Source of the DNA: Allolobophora icterica
Taxonomy: Eukaryota > Annelida > Clitellata > Crassiclitellata > Lumbricidae
DNA: 64,000 nt
Direction of reading: 5' to 3'
NCBI GenBank assembly: GCA_963556255.1
Contig: OY744608.1
Span: 10,550,949 to 10,614,948 of the forward strand
Shown here in pieces: positions 44,435 to 58,285 of the stretch. The notes beneath the pieces were generated by a model. The model did not search any database, had not been told where the DNA came from, and saw nothing but the letters and a program-made list of their open reading frames with translations. Within the stretch, counting starts at the first letter, position 1, and each line of letters opens with the position of its first letter. Both the position numbers and the translations under genes were made by a program.

Positions 44435-46014
44435 TTTGCATTAACCCTAACCAAGTTGCTCCAACTAGGGAAGGTGCAAATATTGGGAGAGGAGTTAGAG
44501 AAGAATAAAGTGGACATATGCGGTTTAGCAGAAGTACGTTGGGAAGGTCAGGGACACTTCACAACTAGTGATGGACACACAATAGTTTACTCGGGTGGGG
44601 AGCATAGAGGTCAGAGGGGGGTGGCGATATGGATAAGTAGGAAGATAGGAGGGAATATAGAGGAATATCGAACAGTGAATGATAGAATGATGATGGTTAG
44701 GGTTAATGCAAAACCAAGGAACATCAGTATTATACAAGTGTATGCACCTACGACAACTAATACTGAGGAGGACGTCAATCTTTTCTATGAAGAGGTAGTA
44801 AGGATGATAAGGAAAATACCAAGAAGAGACATTTTGATAGTGATGGGGGATTTTAATGCAAAGGTTGGGAAGCAAATGACGGATGAATATGCAACGGTAG
44901 TGGGAAAAGGAGGACTGGGATCAGGAAATGAAGCGGGGGAAAGATTGATTGAATTCTGTTTGGACAATGAACTGAGGTTATGCAACACATGGTTTGAGCA
45001 TCATCCAAGGAGACTATATATGGATATCACCGGATGGGATTACAAGAAACCAGATAGATTATATCGCTATAGCACAGAAATGGGCAGGTAGCATTAGAAA
45101 TTGCAGGGTATACCCAGGAGCAGATTGTGACTCGGATCACAATTTGATAATAGCAAAGCTGAAGATCAAACTTATAAAAAAGAAAAACATGGAACAGACA
45201 AAAAGGTTGAACATAGAGGAACTATACGGACAGAAGGCGGAAGAGTACAATGTGGAAGTCAAAAACAGATTTGAAGAATTGGGGATGTGGGAAGAAGAAA
45301 GAAAACCGGATGAATTATGGGAGGATACAAAAACAATATTAATTGAGGCGGCGGGGGAAACTATTGGATACAAGAAGAAACAGAAATGCAAACCTTGGAT
45401 AACAAATGAAACGTATAAACTGATTGTGGAAAAAAGGGAAGCAAAGACTAGAGACAGGGAGAGATACAGGGCACTGAAAGGAGAGGTACAGAAGAGAATA
45501 AGAAAAGATAAACAACAACAAATTGAGGACATCTGCGAGGATTTGGAGGAATCCAATAATAGGGGGGATACAAGAAAGGTATACCAAACAGTAAGGACTC
45601 TTACAGGGAAGTTTAGACCACAGCTGATGTGTATAAAATCAAAAACAGATGAAGAGATTACAAAAAGAGAAGAAATAGTGGAAAGATGGAAGGACTATTG
45701 TGAGGAACTATATGACGGTGAGGATACAGGTAAAATAGAGGGAGAGCACGCAAAGGAACCTGCACCTTTGAGATCGGAGGTAGAACGCGCGATAAAGGAA
45801 TCAGCAAGAAGGAAAAGTGCGGGGCCAGACGAAGTACCAGCAGAGTTATTCAAGTTCGCGGGAGACACGGCAACAGACAGAATGCATAGGATATGTGTAG
45901 AGGTGTGGGAAACGGGGGAATGGCCAGAGGATTGGACGAAGTCAATATTCATACCAATTCCAAAAAATGGAGATATGAAACAATGCAGGAACTACAGGAC
46001 AATAGCATGGTATC
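44435..46014 (+). pseudogene. RTE-like LINE ORF2, 5' piece (endonuclease and start of RT)
   Basis: APE-type endonuclease (nicks target DNA for retrotransposition): VDICGLAEVRWEGQGHF, VYAPTTTNTEEDVNLFYEEV, VMGDFNAKVG, then NQIDYI and DSDHNL. One frameshift near 45015 separates the frame ending at 45091 from that starting at 44994. The second continues to RT motif 1 (KSAGPDEVPAELFK) and IPIPKNGD...CRNYRTIA. A one-base loss near 46008 shifts the frame just before the LTR insertion. Confidence 0.85.
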
Positions 46015-47155
46015 TGTAGCGCCACCCTATACTAAGAGTGCTTAGTGTTATGAATACACCCACGACTACTTTAGTTTTGCTTCATCTTGTCTTTACTGGA
46101 CAAGGAAATGCATAGGCCTATCTATTTGACTAGGGAAAAGAACAGAGAACACCTGTGTATGCATTTAAATGAATATGAATATAATGTATATCAAAGTTAA
46201 AGCATGTAACAGTTCAATGTCTAGTTATCCTATGTCTACTTTGCCTTATTCCCTACCTAGCCAGCATCTTTGCTATCTAGATTTTATTGCCTAATGCTAC
46301 CTCCCAGTAAGACCCTTTAGCACGGAATGTTCTCACAGTTTGTTCCTCGTGGAAAAGCTGTCTTTCATCCGTTTGTTCATCTGATGAGTTCGCGGCTCCG
46401 TTCGCAAATCGCCTTGTTTCTCCCTCGTCGAAGCTCGACTGTCCACCGTTCTCGTGACTTCTCGTAGCTTGATGTCTCTCCCAAAGAGACCGTCGTTACA
46501 ACCCGAGTGTGTGCTTTACTACTCCAGAGTAACGTACACTTCACTCGCGGAATAACTCTTTAAGTCCGTTGACAAGATCGCTTCGCAAATGTCGACTTCC
46601 TATGATGGAAAGTCACGCTTCGCAACGGTTTGTTACGAGAGCGTTTCACTCGAATTATTCGATCCTTGCTGTCCAACGTCTCGACTTATAAACTCAACTG
46701 TATCGATCGTTTCGCAAAACCGATCATACGGACTAACGATGCCCTCATCGACTTAGTCCAACATCCACCGAGTCGATCCACTCAAGATTTCTAGAACGTC
46801 TTGTTCAGTTGAAATCAAAAATCGAACTGCCGTATCTCCACGCCACGTCACCACGGTTGCTTGGTTACTGAGTTGTCAGCCGCTTCGCCATAACGGTTTT
46901 GATCAGCTGTTCGTCCTGACCAATGAGGTGAGTCCACATCGTCTGCTGTCCTTTGCGTAGATATGATGAACCCCTCTATCTAATATTAATTAATCCCTAC
47001 AATGCTGGCTTAGCTGCTGGCATTTTAATTAAGTTACATTTATGTAGCTCTACTATCCTACATTATATAATCTAAATAGATTCTTCTCTACACTATAACA
47101 TCTTATAGCATGTTGTGTAGCTGGGAATCGTTGTGTGGTTTGGGAGATCATTACA
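46015..47155 (-). repeat. 3' LTR (by element strand), 1141 bp
   Basis: Starts tgtagcgccaccctatac and ends gggagatcattaca on the + strand. It equals 54177-55317 as far as I can compare. Confidence 0.93.
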
Positions 47156-47170
47156 TCACCCCCCACAATC
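47156..47170 (-). promoter_or_regulatory. Candidate polypurine tract
   Basis: On the - strand tgtggggggtga abuts the 3' LTR, the expected plus-strand priming site. Confidence 0.6.
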
Positions 47171-47464
47171 AAAGAAATAATACATTTTTTTCTTAAAATA
47201 ACTATGACTCCTTACTTAACTACACAATATTCTTATCTACACAACTTATATTAACATATATCAGTTATCTAGTAAGACCATTTACTGTTCCAATTGGTCC
47301 AACTTTAACTAGTGAAATATATATTAATTTGACTTAATAATTCCTTAACTTATACTTAAAGTAACACACATTTTAATCATTTAACTAATCATACATGAAA
47401 CGATAATCTATCCTATCATGTCATAACTTACGTTACTATCTTACTTATGACTATTCTAATTGGC
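47171..47464 (-). other. LTR-element 3' untranslated segment
   Basis: AT-rich, no frame. An integrase would be expected between RNase H and the LTR and is absent. Confidence 0.6.
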
Positions 47465-48040
47465 TTATTCTAATCCTCTACTTAAGTAATCTGCCACTAC
47501 ATTATCACTACCTTTAATGTATCTTATCCTAAACTTGTAGTTTTGCAATAACAGATTCCATCTCATCACACGATCATTCTTCACATTACCTGTCTTCAAG
47601 TATTGTAAACTACAATGATCTGTTTCCATCACAAATTCCTTTCCATAAAGATACCTGTTAAATTTCTTCAACCCGAATATCATTCCTAAACATTCTCGTT
47701 CCTCTACAGAATATCGTTTTTCTGCGTCGCTCAACTTTCTGCTTACATATGACACCGGATGCATCACTCCATCGTATTCTTGCATAAGTACACCTCCTAC
47801 AGCTGCATTCGATGCATCTGTTCTAACTACAAATTCTCTGTCTAGGTCTGGAAGTTTTAATATTGGTGCTTCTGATAACACCTTCTTGAGTTCTGTGAAT
47901 GCACTCTCCAATTCATTAGTCCATTCCACAATTACTTTGGCATTTTTCTTGGTTAATTCTGTGAGTGGTTTCATTATCATCGCACAGTTTGGTATGAATT
48001 TCCTGTAATAGTTGACTGCTCCCAGAAACTTCTTACTTGT
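47465..48040 (-). pseudogene. RT thumb/RNase H remnant of the LTR element
   Basis: From about 48040 down: a gypsy RT-thumb sequence (AVNYYRKFIPNC), then WTNELESAFTELKKVLSEAP and the RNase H domain, which opens VVRTDASNAAVGGVLMQ and continues SYVSRKLSDAEKRYSVEERE, TDHCSLQYL, ADYLSRGLE. The catalytic Asp/Glu pattern (TDAS, YSVEERE, TDH) is kept. An open Met frame covers 47465-47980. The palm with YxDD is missing upstream, and no integrase follows before the LTR. Confidence 0.8.
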
Positions 48041-48447
48041 CTATTTTCCTTAAATTTTCCTCACTACCAAAATTAGGTTTCACTTGACCACTTACCACAA
48101 GGATTCTCTCCTTGCATCTTAACCTTAACTACATCTTACCTCTACAACTACTTATTTTTTAATAACTCCTGAACTTCATGTCTGTTTATCTCAACACCAA
48201 GTTCCACTAACTTCTCATCTACTTATTTTCTCTAAATTTCCTACAGCTGCCCTTCTGTAGCTCTTGAGTAACCTAACTCATAGATCACTCCTAGTGACCA
48301 CTTCCTTAACTCAAAATATAAAATGATTGCACACTTAGAACCCTTAATTACATTATCTCTCTGATTAAATTATCGTCTCAAGAAATTACCCATATGTACA
48401 TCTCACTGAGCTCACTTCTCAGCTATTCCTTAATCATCTTGACATTC
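48041..48447 (-). other. Degenerate junction where the RT core is missing
   Basis: About 400 AT-rich bases with many stops between the gag-protease stop and the RT-thumb remnant. No YxDD motif in any frame that I can find. Confidence 0.6.
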
Positions 48448-51400
48448 TCAGGTCATATGGTATCTTGGACTTCCCTTCTTCCTGTCAAACTTTCCTCCCT
48501 TCCTCCAACTCAACCATTCATTACTATTCGACTCATCGTCACTACCTTCTGAGTAGCTAACTTCACTCCTGCATTCTACATATTTCTCTTCTCCGCTTCT
48601 TCTCCAGGATCTTTCTAGGTTTCTCCCAGAATTCCTCCATCTGTTGGCCTTCCATGGTCTGTACTGCTTTCCATTATCATTACTGTAATCTTTCTTCTCA
48701 TAGTCCTCACGTGACTTCCAGCTTGACTTACATCTTGGCCTTCGCCAATTCCACTTATTATCTCCGTATCTATAATTTGTCTGCATCGCCTGTTGATCAG
48801 ACCTATGAAATCTCCCGTCATTTCCGTAATTCTTCTTTTCCGTTACATCCGCTCTCTCGGATGTCTTCATGTAATATAACTTGGACTCCTGCCAATTTCT
48901 TCCTTTCCTATATCCCATTATCGTATTCTCTTCATTATTTCTGTTCTCCACTAAATGGTTTCTTCTGCTAGACCTGGGTTCTATAGGTTCCATTATCTCC
49001 TCTGGTTTGAGATCTAAACCTGTTACTTCTAGTATTTTCAGTGGTCGTTCGACACGTCTCCGTTTTATCTCATCCTGTGCTCGTGTCGTGCATCCTGCTA
49101 TTACCACTTCTGCTTTACTGTTTATTCTTGTTTCTGTGACAATTTCACAATCACGTCCGGTTGTGTTTTGGATTACCTTGGATGGGTTAGCCTTATTGCA
49201 TCTCATCCCTTCAGCGTCACAACCCTTTACATTCCATTCTTTCTTTTTCTCCTCTTTGGCTCTACTAATTTTAGGTTCACATGATTTATCCGTCTTCTCG
49301 TCATCATGTTTCCCTTTCGGTTGGATTCTGTTTATACTCTTCTCGTACAAACATGGACCCGTGATTAATCCTATCACCAAGGATTCTATTACTACAGCAT
49401 CCGTCACACCTTTGAAGTCATTACCTTCAATCTTAATTCTTGCCATGGGATATTTTTCTTTCTTGCCATTAGCAAATCTGCACACCATAAATTTATCTGT
49501 GTATTGTTCTGGTTTCACTAATCTCTTTTGCACAGCGACACAATTTGCTCCTGTATCATAAAGGCATTTAGTATCTATTTCATTTACTCTGACCTTGCTA
49601 GTGAACTCTTCAGTATCTCTCTCTGCCTCTTTCTTCCACTTTACTACTTCAGCCTCACAATAACACAAATTCAATTTAGAATCTTCAATAGTTTCTACTC
49701 TTGATCCAATGATAGCTTCTTCTTCTAGGTCTTTGATCACAGCGGCTTCTACCACGCCTGTGAGGTATTCGCTCTGTATTGCGACTTTTGCCATCGGATA
49801 CTCATGTTTGGTACCATTCATAAAAGTACATATCATATTTCGACCTATGTATTCATCTTTCTTGATCAAACTCTCTCTTACAGCAACACAATTTGAACCA
49901 GTGTCAAAGACACCTTTTGTTTCACATCCATTAATTACAACTGGTCCCTGATACTTGTGTTCTTCTATTATACACTTCCCTTCTTGTTCAACGTATGCAG
50001 AACAGTATGAAATTACTGCCTCTTGTTTATCTCCATTTTCACTTGATTCCTCGTCGCATTGCATTGTTGCTACTCTATGTTCTCTCCCTGTCTTATCTTT
50101 CTCACTACACTGGGCTATTCTGTGAAATTTTGATCCACAGCGGAAACATCCCGTCTTCTGGGTTTCTGTTTCTACTCCATATTTCTTGTTGTCGGAGAAC
50201 TTCCAATTACTCTTGAATTGATTTTTATCTCTGAACTCCCTCTGTTCTCTAAATTTGTTGTGAGAGTTGCTTGTATTCTCAAAACTCTTCTGCTTATTGT
50301 CCCTCGGTTGCGTTTTGGATTCTTTGTCTCTATTCTTCTGAGTATGAATCCATTTCCTTTCATCTGATTCTCTCGCTTCTATGAGGTTTTGGGCCTGTTC
50401 CAACATGTCCTCAAGATTTAGTTTCCCTTTCTCCTTTAGAAAGCGTCTCATATCATTGTCACACATAATGAAGAACTGGTCTCTCAATATGAGTTGTTCC
50501 AAACCCTCTTTGTCTTCACTAAAGCCTGACATTTGATGCCACTGTCTTAAGTAACGTCTAAGTCTTCCTACATATTGTTCCGGAGTTTCGTCTTTTTCTC
50601 TAGGGCTTTGTTTAAACAAATTTCGGTACCCTGATTCTGACAATTTGAACCTTATGAGTAGTCTCTCCTTTAACTTTTCATAGTCTTGAGATTCTTCTAT
50701 ACTCATTCGTTCATACACTTCGAGCGCTTTGCCTTGAAGCGACTTTACTAGTGTCAGAACCCATAACTCATTCGGAACTCTGTATGCCGTACATGTCCTC
50801 TCGAATCTGAGGAGATAGGCATCTAAACAATCTTTTTCTTCTCTGAAGATGGGCATCTTAACATGTTTGGCATTATTTGCCTGTCCAGAATACTCTCCAT
50901 CTCCATCAAGTCTTATCCTATCTCCATCTTCTCGTCTTGTCTCACGTGTCATCTGAAGCTCTAGTTCTTTCAGTTTTATCTCCTTCAGATTTTCCATTTC
51001 CATCCTCTTCAAATTCATTTCTTCGGAGATCCGTCTCTCTTCGGCCTCACGTAGCTTTTCTTCCTTTTGATTTTCCAGTTCAGCTAGGCGTAGCCTTTCT
51101 TCAGCCTCACGCCTTTTATCTTCCCTTTCAGCCTCGCGTCTTTTCTCTTCTTTTTCCATTTCCGCTAGACGTAGCTTTTCCTCAGCCTCACGTCTTTTGT
51201 ATTGTATTGTATTCGGATATTTATAAAGCGCTTCTAGCGGGAGGGCCATTCAGAAGCGCTCCCAGTGCGATAGACCCCGAGAGAAAAAGCAAGTTTTAAG
51301 AAAGGTAAAAGAGGAAGAGACGCTACCTGAGAGAATAGAAGAACGAACAAACGGAGGAAGCCCATTCCAAAGAGCAGGGCCAATGGAAGCAAACGACCTA

Positions 51401-53782
51401 GATTGAGCCAGTGAAGTCCTGACACGGGGAACGAGGAGGTCCAAACGGTCAGATGAACGAAGAGGACGAAGAGAAGCCGCAGAGTGAGGGCGATGAAATA
51501 AGTCACATAAATATTTTGGAGCGAAACCAAGCTGAGCCTTAGAGACAAGGATGAGGACCTTAAATTGGATGCGGGCAGAAAGCGGGAGCCAGTGGAGTTC
51601 TTCTGCCATAAAGGTGGTGATATGAGAGAATCGAGGAAGACGGGCAATTAATCTAGCAGCAGCATTGAGAACGGACTGAAGAGGAGCAAGACGGACTTTG
51701 GGAAGACCAATGAGGAGGGAATTGCAGTAGTCAAGTCTAGAGCAGACAAATGCATGGACAATTGAAGTGAAAATTGGAGATGACAGAGAGCGACGGATAG
51801 CTCTAAGGCGCCTTAGGTGAAAATAGGAAGTGCGAGTGAGTTTGGAAATGTGTTCAGTAAAGGTGAGAGAATTGTCAAGGGTCACTCCTAGATCACGAAC
51901 GCTAGACGAGAAAGTGAAAAGCGGAAACCTTTGAGACAGCACAGCAAAGTCGAGTTTTTTAAGTTGCTGAGGAGTGCCAAACCAGATAAACTGGGTTTTT
52001 GACGAATTGAGGGAGAGGCGATTGCAAGACATCCAGGTATGAAGATCACGAGAAAGAGCTTCGATGCGCTGAACAAGAAGAAGTTGAGAGGAAGGAGGCC
52101 CATGGACATAAGCCTGGACATCGTCAGTAAAGAGATGGCCTGAAGCCCCATGGATGGGGAAGAGAGAGGGGATACCAGCCGTGTACAAAATAAAGAGGAG
52201 AGGGCCCAGAACAGAGCCCTGCGGAACACCGAGTTTAATAGGGACCCACAGAGTTCTAGATTCACCAGAGATAACCATCTGAGTGCGATCAGACAGGTAT
52301 GACCGGAACCACTGGAGAGGGGGGCCCTTCAGACCACAAGAGGTCTCAAGACGCTGTAGAAGAATGGTGTGGTCCACCATGTCAAAGGCTGCAGAGACAT
52401 CATATAGTGCCAGAAGGGTGAGTTCGGACCTATCAACAGCTGAATAAATTTCAGAAAGCAAGGAAAGGAGGGCAGTTTCAGTGGAGTGGTGAGCCCTAAA
52501 ACCTGACTGAAAGGGAGGTAGAAGCCCAGATTGTTCCAGATAGGGAAGAAGTTGAAGAGAGACAAGGCGTTCAAGGGTTTTAGATAGAAATGATAGATTA
52601 GAGATTGGACGGTAGTTTTGGCAGAGGTTTGTGTCAAGATTGGGCTTCTTGAGTGAGGGGAAAACAATGGCCCGCTTTTGCGAGGCGGGGACACAACCTT
52701 CAGAGAGGGACCTATTAAAGAGATAAAGCAGAAATGGAGCAAAATCATCTAAAATGTCACTAAGAATGAAAGGGGGAAGAGGATCTAATTCACAAGAATT
52801 TAAATTAACTGATGAAAGAACTGTACGAAGGTCCGAGTCCAATATGGGTCGGAAATCGTCAAAAGCAGAAGACGTTGTGGTAAACGTCGGTGGAGGAGCA
52901 TCTGATGTGGAGGCTCTGAGTCGGTCAGTCTTTTCCGTGAGCATAGTCAAGAATTCATTTGCGGAGAAGGCAGGAATTTCTGAAGGACGAGAAGGCCGGC
53001 CCAGTAGACCCGAGATGGAAGACCAAAGGCGTCTTGGGTTTTTGAGATTGCGTGAGACCAGCTTCTCCCAGTGAGCAGCCTCCTTGCGATGGTAGAGACG
53101 ATGAAGGGCACGAAGCTGGGTAATCCAAGCCAATCGGTCATTAGGATCCTTGGTCCGGCGAGAGCGTCGCTCCAAGCAACGGGTGCGACGGCGAAGTTTA
53201 TGACAGTCGGCGTCGAACCAGACGGCCAATGGTCGATGACGGGTCTTTACTTGACGACATGGAAGCATGGAATCCAGCAGACTGGTAACGGTGGAGGTGT
53301 AGAGATCAAATAATTGAGGAACCGTGAGAATGTCAAGTGCAGGACCCGGTGACGAGAGGAGAGAGTCTCTGATAGCGACGCTGAAAGCCTGAGAGTCAAA
53401 CGATTTCCATCCTCGCATCTTCCGAATGGAGTGGATTGGCTGTAGGTGAACTGATGGTAGAGTAAATTTGAGATACGAATGATCGGAGATCGTAGGAGGA
53501 AGGATGAGAAGGTCCGTAACTTGGTCGTCATCAGAGGTAATGACGAGATCAAGCCATCCACCAAGTCGATGCGTGGCTTGATTGACGTGCTGGCGGAGGC
53601 CAAACTGAGTGAGAAGTTCGAGGAATCGTAACGAAGTAGGAATGGTAGGGTCCTCCAGGTGTAGATTGAAGTCGCCGAGATCTAATCTCATTCTGCCTGT
53701 CCTTGACATATTCTCTAACAGCATCTTCTGCGTATCCAAGGTCCTGCGCCACCTTAATCCACTTTTGAATCTCACCAGCCAT
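48448..53782 (-). CDS. Gag-protease polyprotein of the LTR element, split by a LINE
   Basis: Two in-frame segments, 53687-53782 (Met plus 31 residues) and 48448-51198 (916 residues and stop), are separated only by the inserted LINE. The N terminus (MAGEIQKWIKVAQDLGYAED) is followed by a 90-residue Glu/Arg/Lys coiled coil, a capsid-like domain (AYLLRFERTCTAYRVP, LVKSLQGKALEVYERM), a single zinc knuckle CFRCGSKFHRIAQC near 50160-50120, then two retropepsin-like domains. These are GVFDTGSNCVAV (DTG about 49905-49913) and CLYDTGANCVAV (about 49549-49557). A long basic, Arg/Trp/Tyr-rich tail follows. No stops inside. Roles: particle assembly, RNA binding and polyprotein cleavage. As it stands, the LINE insertion interrupts it. 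Confidence 0.85.
51199..53686 (-). mobile_element. L2/CR1-like LINE inserted in gag
   Basis: 5' truncated within the endonuclease domain, intact through the 3' end, with an (aatac)n tail at 51199-51213. It lies in the same orientation as the host LTR element, between gag codons ending at 53687 and resuming at 51198. Confidence 0.9.
51250..53686 (-). CDS. L2/CR1-like LINE endonuclease (partial)-reverse transcriptase
   Basis: One open frame of about 812 residues. It starts inside the endonuclease (GDFNLHLEDP, then ISDHSYLKF). The reverse transcriptase has FPSLKKPNLDTNLCQNYRPI, motif A YDVSAAFDMVDH, GVPQGSVLGPLLF, and motif C FTDD where YADD is usual. The C terminus has SSSVRDLGVTLDNSLTFTEH, LDYCNSLL, ELHWLPLSARIQFK and GPALWNGLPPFVR. 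It uses the nick-primed (target-primed) mechanism. The open frame upstream of 53686 is gag sequence read in another frame, not LINE. The uninterrupted frame implies recent insertion. Confidence 0.88.
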
Positions 53783-54149
53783 TGCGCTATATCAATTTTC
53801 TTTGATATAAGGCTCAAGATAAATTTCAGATTTCAAAGCTAGTTCACCTTGTTTATAACTTAAACACTGAACAACCTTGACCTGACCTAACTTTTACCAC
53901 TAGTTAGCTTTTGCGATTTGCAACCGTTGACCTGACCTCACCTTCGACAACGTATGATTGGTCACAATTCAAAATTCAATTACGTCATGCGTATTAATGA
54001 ATACCGCAGACGACAAAATACGCTATAGGCCTACCTAGCGCGTAAGTAAATATCTCTGTTTACTTATTCTATCCTATCTAAATACACCACTTGTGTCTAA
54101 GATATGATCCCAGATCGATTTAATCAATGTCCTTAATTGATTATATAAT
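53783..54149 (-). other. LTR-element leader
   Basis: The region between the candidate primer-binding site and the gag Met. No frame and no repeat seen. It would hold the packaging and translation leader. Confidence 0.5.
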
Positions 54150-54173
54150 TCAATCCCGAGAGCGAGCCCCCAT
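54150..54173 (-). promoter_or_regulatory. Candidate primer-binding site (tRNA-Pro-like)
   Basis: Three or four bases after the 5' LTR on the - strand reads tgggggctcgctctcggga. Its first ten bases equal the tRNA-Pro type primer-binding site, and the rest differs by a short insertion. Confidence 0.55.
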
Positions 54174-54176
54174 TTA

Positions 54177-55317
54177 TGTAGCGCCACCCTATACTAAGAG
54201 TGCTTAGTGTTATGAATACACCCACGACTACTTTAGTTTTGCTTCATCTTGTCTTTACTGGACAAGGAAATGCATAGGCCTATCTATTTGACTAGGGAAA
54301 AGAACAGAGAACACCTGTGTATGCATTTAAATGAATATGAATATAATGTATATCAAAGTTAAAGCATGTAACAGTTCAATGTCTAGTTATCCTATGTCTA
54401 CTTTGCCTTATTCCCTACCTAGCCAGCATCTTTGCTATCTAGATTTTATTGCCTAATGCTACCTCCCAGTAAGACCCTTTAGCACGGAATGTTCTCACAG
54501 TTTGTTCCTCGTGGAAAAGCTGTCTTTCATCCGTTTGTTCATCTGATGAGTTCGCGGCTCCGTTCGCAAATCGCCTTGTTTCTCCCTCGTCGAAGCTCGA
54601 CTGTCCACCGTTCTCGTGACTTCTCGTAGCTTGATGTCTCTCCCAAAGAGACCGTCGTTACAACCCGAGTGTGTGCTTTACTACTCCAGAGTAACGTACA
54701 CTTCACTCGCGGAATAACTCTTTAAGTCCGTTGACAAGATCGCTTCGCAAATGTCGACTTCCTATGATGGAAAGTCACGCTTCGCAACGGTTTGTTACGA
54801 GAGCGTTTCACTCGAATTATTCGATCCTTGCTGTCCAACGTCTCGACTTATAAACTCAACTGTATCGATCGTTTCGCAAAACCGATCATACGGACTAACG
54901 ATGCCCTCATCGACTTAGTCCAACATCCACCGAGTCGATCCACTCAAGATTTCTAGAACGTCTTGTTCAGTTGAAATCAAAAATCGAACTGCCGTATCTC
55001 CACGCCACGTCACCACGGTTGCTTGGTTACTGAGTTGTCAGCCGCTTCGCCATAACGGTTTTGATCAGCTGTTCGTCCTGACCAATGAGGTGAGTCCACA
55101 TCGTCTGCTGTCCTTTGCGTAGATATGATGAACCCCTCTATCTAATATTAATTAATCCCTACAATGCTGGCTTAGCTGCTGGCATTTTAATTAAGTTACA
55201 TTTATGTAGCTCTACTATCCTACATTATATAATCTAAATAGATTCTTCTCTACACTATAACATCTTATAGCATGTTGTGTAGCTGGGAATCGTTGTGTGG
55301 TTTGGGAGATCATTACA
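54177..55317 (-). repeat. 5' LTR (by element strand), 1141 bp
   Basis: Same sequence and length as 46015-47155, so insertion is recent. Confidence 0.93.
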
Positions 55318-56686
<1,369 letters not shown>

Positions 56687-56780
56687 TTGTATGATTGCAC
56701 GCTAGTCTTCACCTATACTCGGAGGATTGGATTTTGACCCTGCCCATTTCATCTTGTGGCCTCTGTCTCAGCAATGAGGC

Positions 56781-57350
56781 TAGTGGCGGCGATCTTGTCT
56801 GAGAGGTGGGGGGGGGGGACAAAGTCGGCCACGATCTCGTCGACGACCATTTTTTAAAAATCTTGTTCCCAAAAAAATGTTTCTGCCACTTCATCTCCGA
56901 AAAATGTCGCTTTCATCTCCGAAAAAAGTTGATGACCTTTTTTTTAGTCATTGACCTTTTTTACTACCTTTTCACACTGGTCTCAAAAATTTCGTCTTTC
57001 TCTTTTCTGGAATCTCGTGTTCCCACTCAAAATATGCAATCTCATCTTCGAAAAATACTGACGACCTTTTTTTGACAATTCGTCTCAAAAAATTTTTTTA
57101 AACCTTTTTTCCTTCTCTTCCACAATTTTATTACTTTTTTCCTTGGAATTTGGGGGGATACTTCTCCTCAAAACAACTTTTCTGGTCAAAAAACCACTGA
57201 AAACTCATTTTCGCCCTCACACACAATTGCATTTGTTGACCTTTTTTGGAGTATCTTCAAAATTTGGGGGTCCAATGTATGGCGTGTCCCCCACTCTTAA
57301 AGGTGGGGGGTCTTGTCCCCGCGACCCCCCCCCCGGGGATCGCCGCCCAT
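56781..57350. mobile_element. hAT MITE with perfect 8-bp TSD aatgaggc
   Basis: tagtggcggcgatc / gatcgccgcccatg ends, with aatgaggc at 56773-56780 and 57351-57358. The interior has repeated tgacctttttt and gaaaaa words and G-runs. A short, inverted copy is at 38029-38281. Confidence 0.93.
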
Positions 57351-57359
57351 GAATGAGGC

Positions 57360-58285
57360 GTTCATTGTGGAGGTTGGCCTTAACATATATGCGCGCCGCA
57401 CCAATGCCAATGCGGCGAAACAGTCGACCCATGCAGGAAGGCACCGTGGCTTGGTATGCAAACTGACATTACGCCATGAACGATATCATCTGGAGAGCTC
57501 TACAAAGGGCAAACATCCCGAGCTCGAAGGAGTCAGCGGGTCTCCTTCGAAACGATCTAAAACGAATGGTCAAATGCGTCGCCTGGGACGGTATACCAAC
57601 GTCCACTCTTGTGCGGCGTCATATATCCATCTGACGTCGATAACACCTGCTGTCATGGGGGTGCAGCTGACATTTCTGAGTATTATATAAGCAGTATACA
57701 ATCATTGATTTCTGTCTTATGGTCATAAGTGCATTTGTGAACAATGGAAGGAGGGCGAAATCAAATGCAGTTGTATTGTATACCTATATACTTGTCGAAG
57801 GGCGTTACACGAAATCCACTCTGCAGGCGCGAGCTATAGCAATCTTTCTATTACATGCATAGCGCACTAGCAATTTACAATGTAAACGCCACTCGCTCTC
57901 TACTAACACTTCTGTAACCGATGCAATACAAATGCGGTACTATAGCTGCAGAAGATAATATGCTCAATGCTATTGGACAATGCGTCTTCGCGCTCCTCAG
58001 GGCGATTTGCAGTCACAGGATATATATATAGGCCAATAGGGTATACCTACCTACATATAATATTGCTTCTATATATGGTTACATGGTCTCAGTTTAGTAC
58101 ACGAGGTTTTTGACATTTATTATAAAAATTCAAACCGCTTACTTGAATATGATACTGCGATGTCGTTTCCGAGATCTCCGTCCCATATAAGGTTGGGAGC
58201 GATTGGATTACCAGTGGTGCCCCCACCCCGACCCCCGTCGCCCAATGTGCAGACTGTGATCTTTTGTTAGTTTTTAACTTTTTAA
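57360..58285. other. Intergenic, no gene recognised
   Basis: A 125-codon + frame at 57313-57690 begins inside the MITE and has no recognisable features. The rest is AT-rich. Confidence 0.4.

Larger units (their letters stand above)
46015..55317 (-). mobile_element. Gypsy-like LTR retrotransposon, young, non-autonomous
   Basis: Two 1141-bp LTRs that look identical by eye (46015-47155 and 54177-55317), TG...CA ends, and 5-bp duplication gtatc at 46010-46014 and 55318-55322. Coding is on the - strand. It contains gag with zinc knuckle, two DTG protease domains, then a short degenerate stretch and an RNase H piece. The RT palm and the integrase are absent. It is itself interrupted by an L2-like LINE. 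Confidence 0.93.

Noticed and set aside
51250..53817. The whole 855-codon frame as LINE protein
   Set aside because: Its first 40 or so residues are gag DNA of the host LTR element read in a different frame; the LINE starts at about 53686.
57313..57690. 125-codon frame as a gene
   Set aside because: It begins inside a hAT MITE, crosses its boundary, and shows no domain or splice logic.
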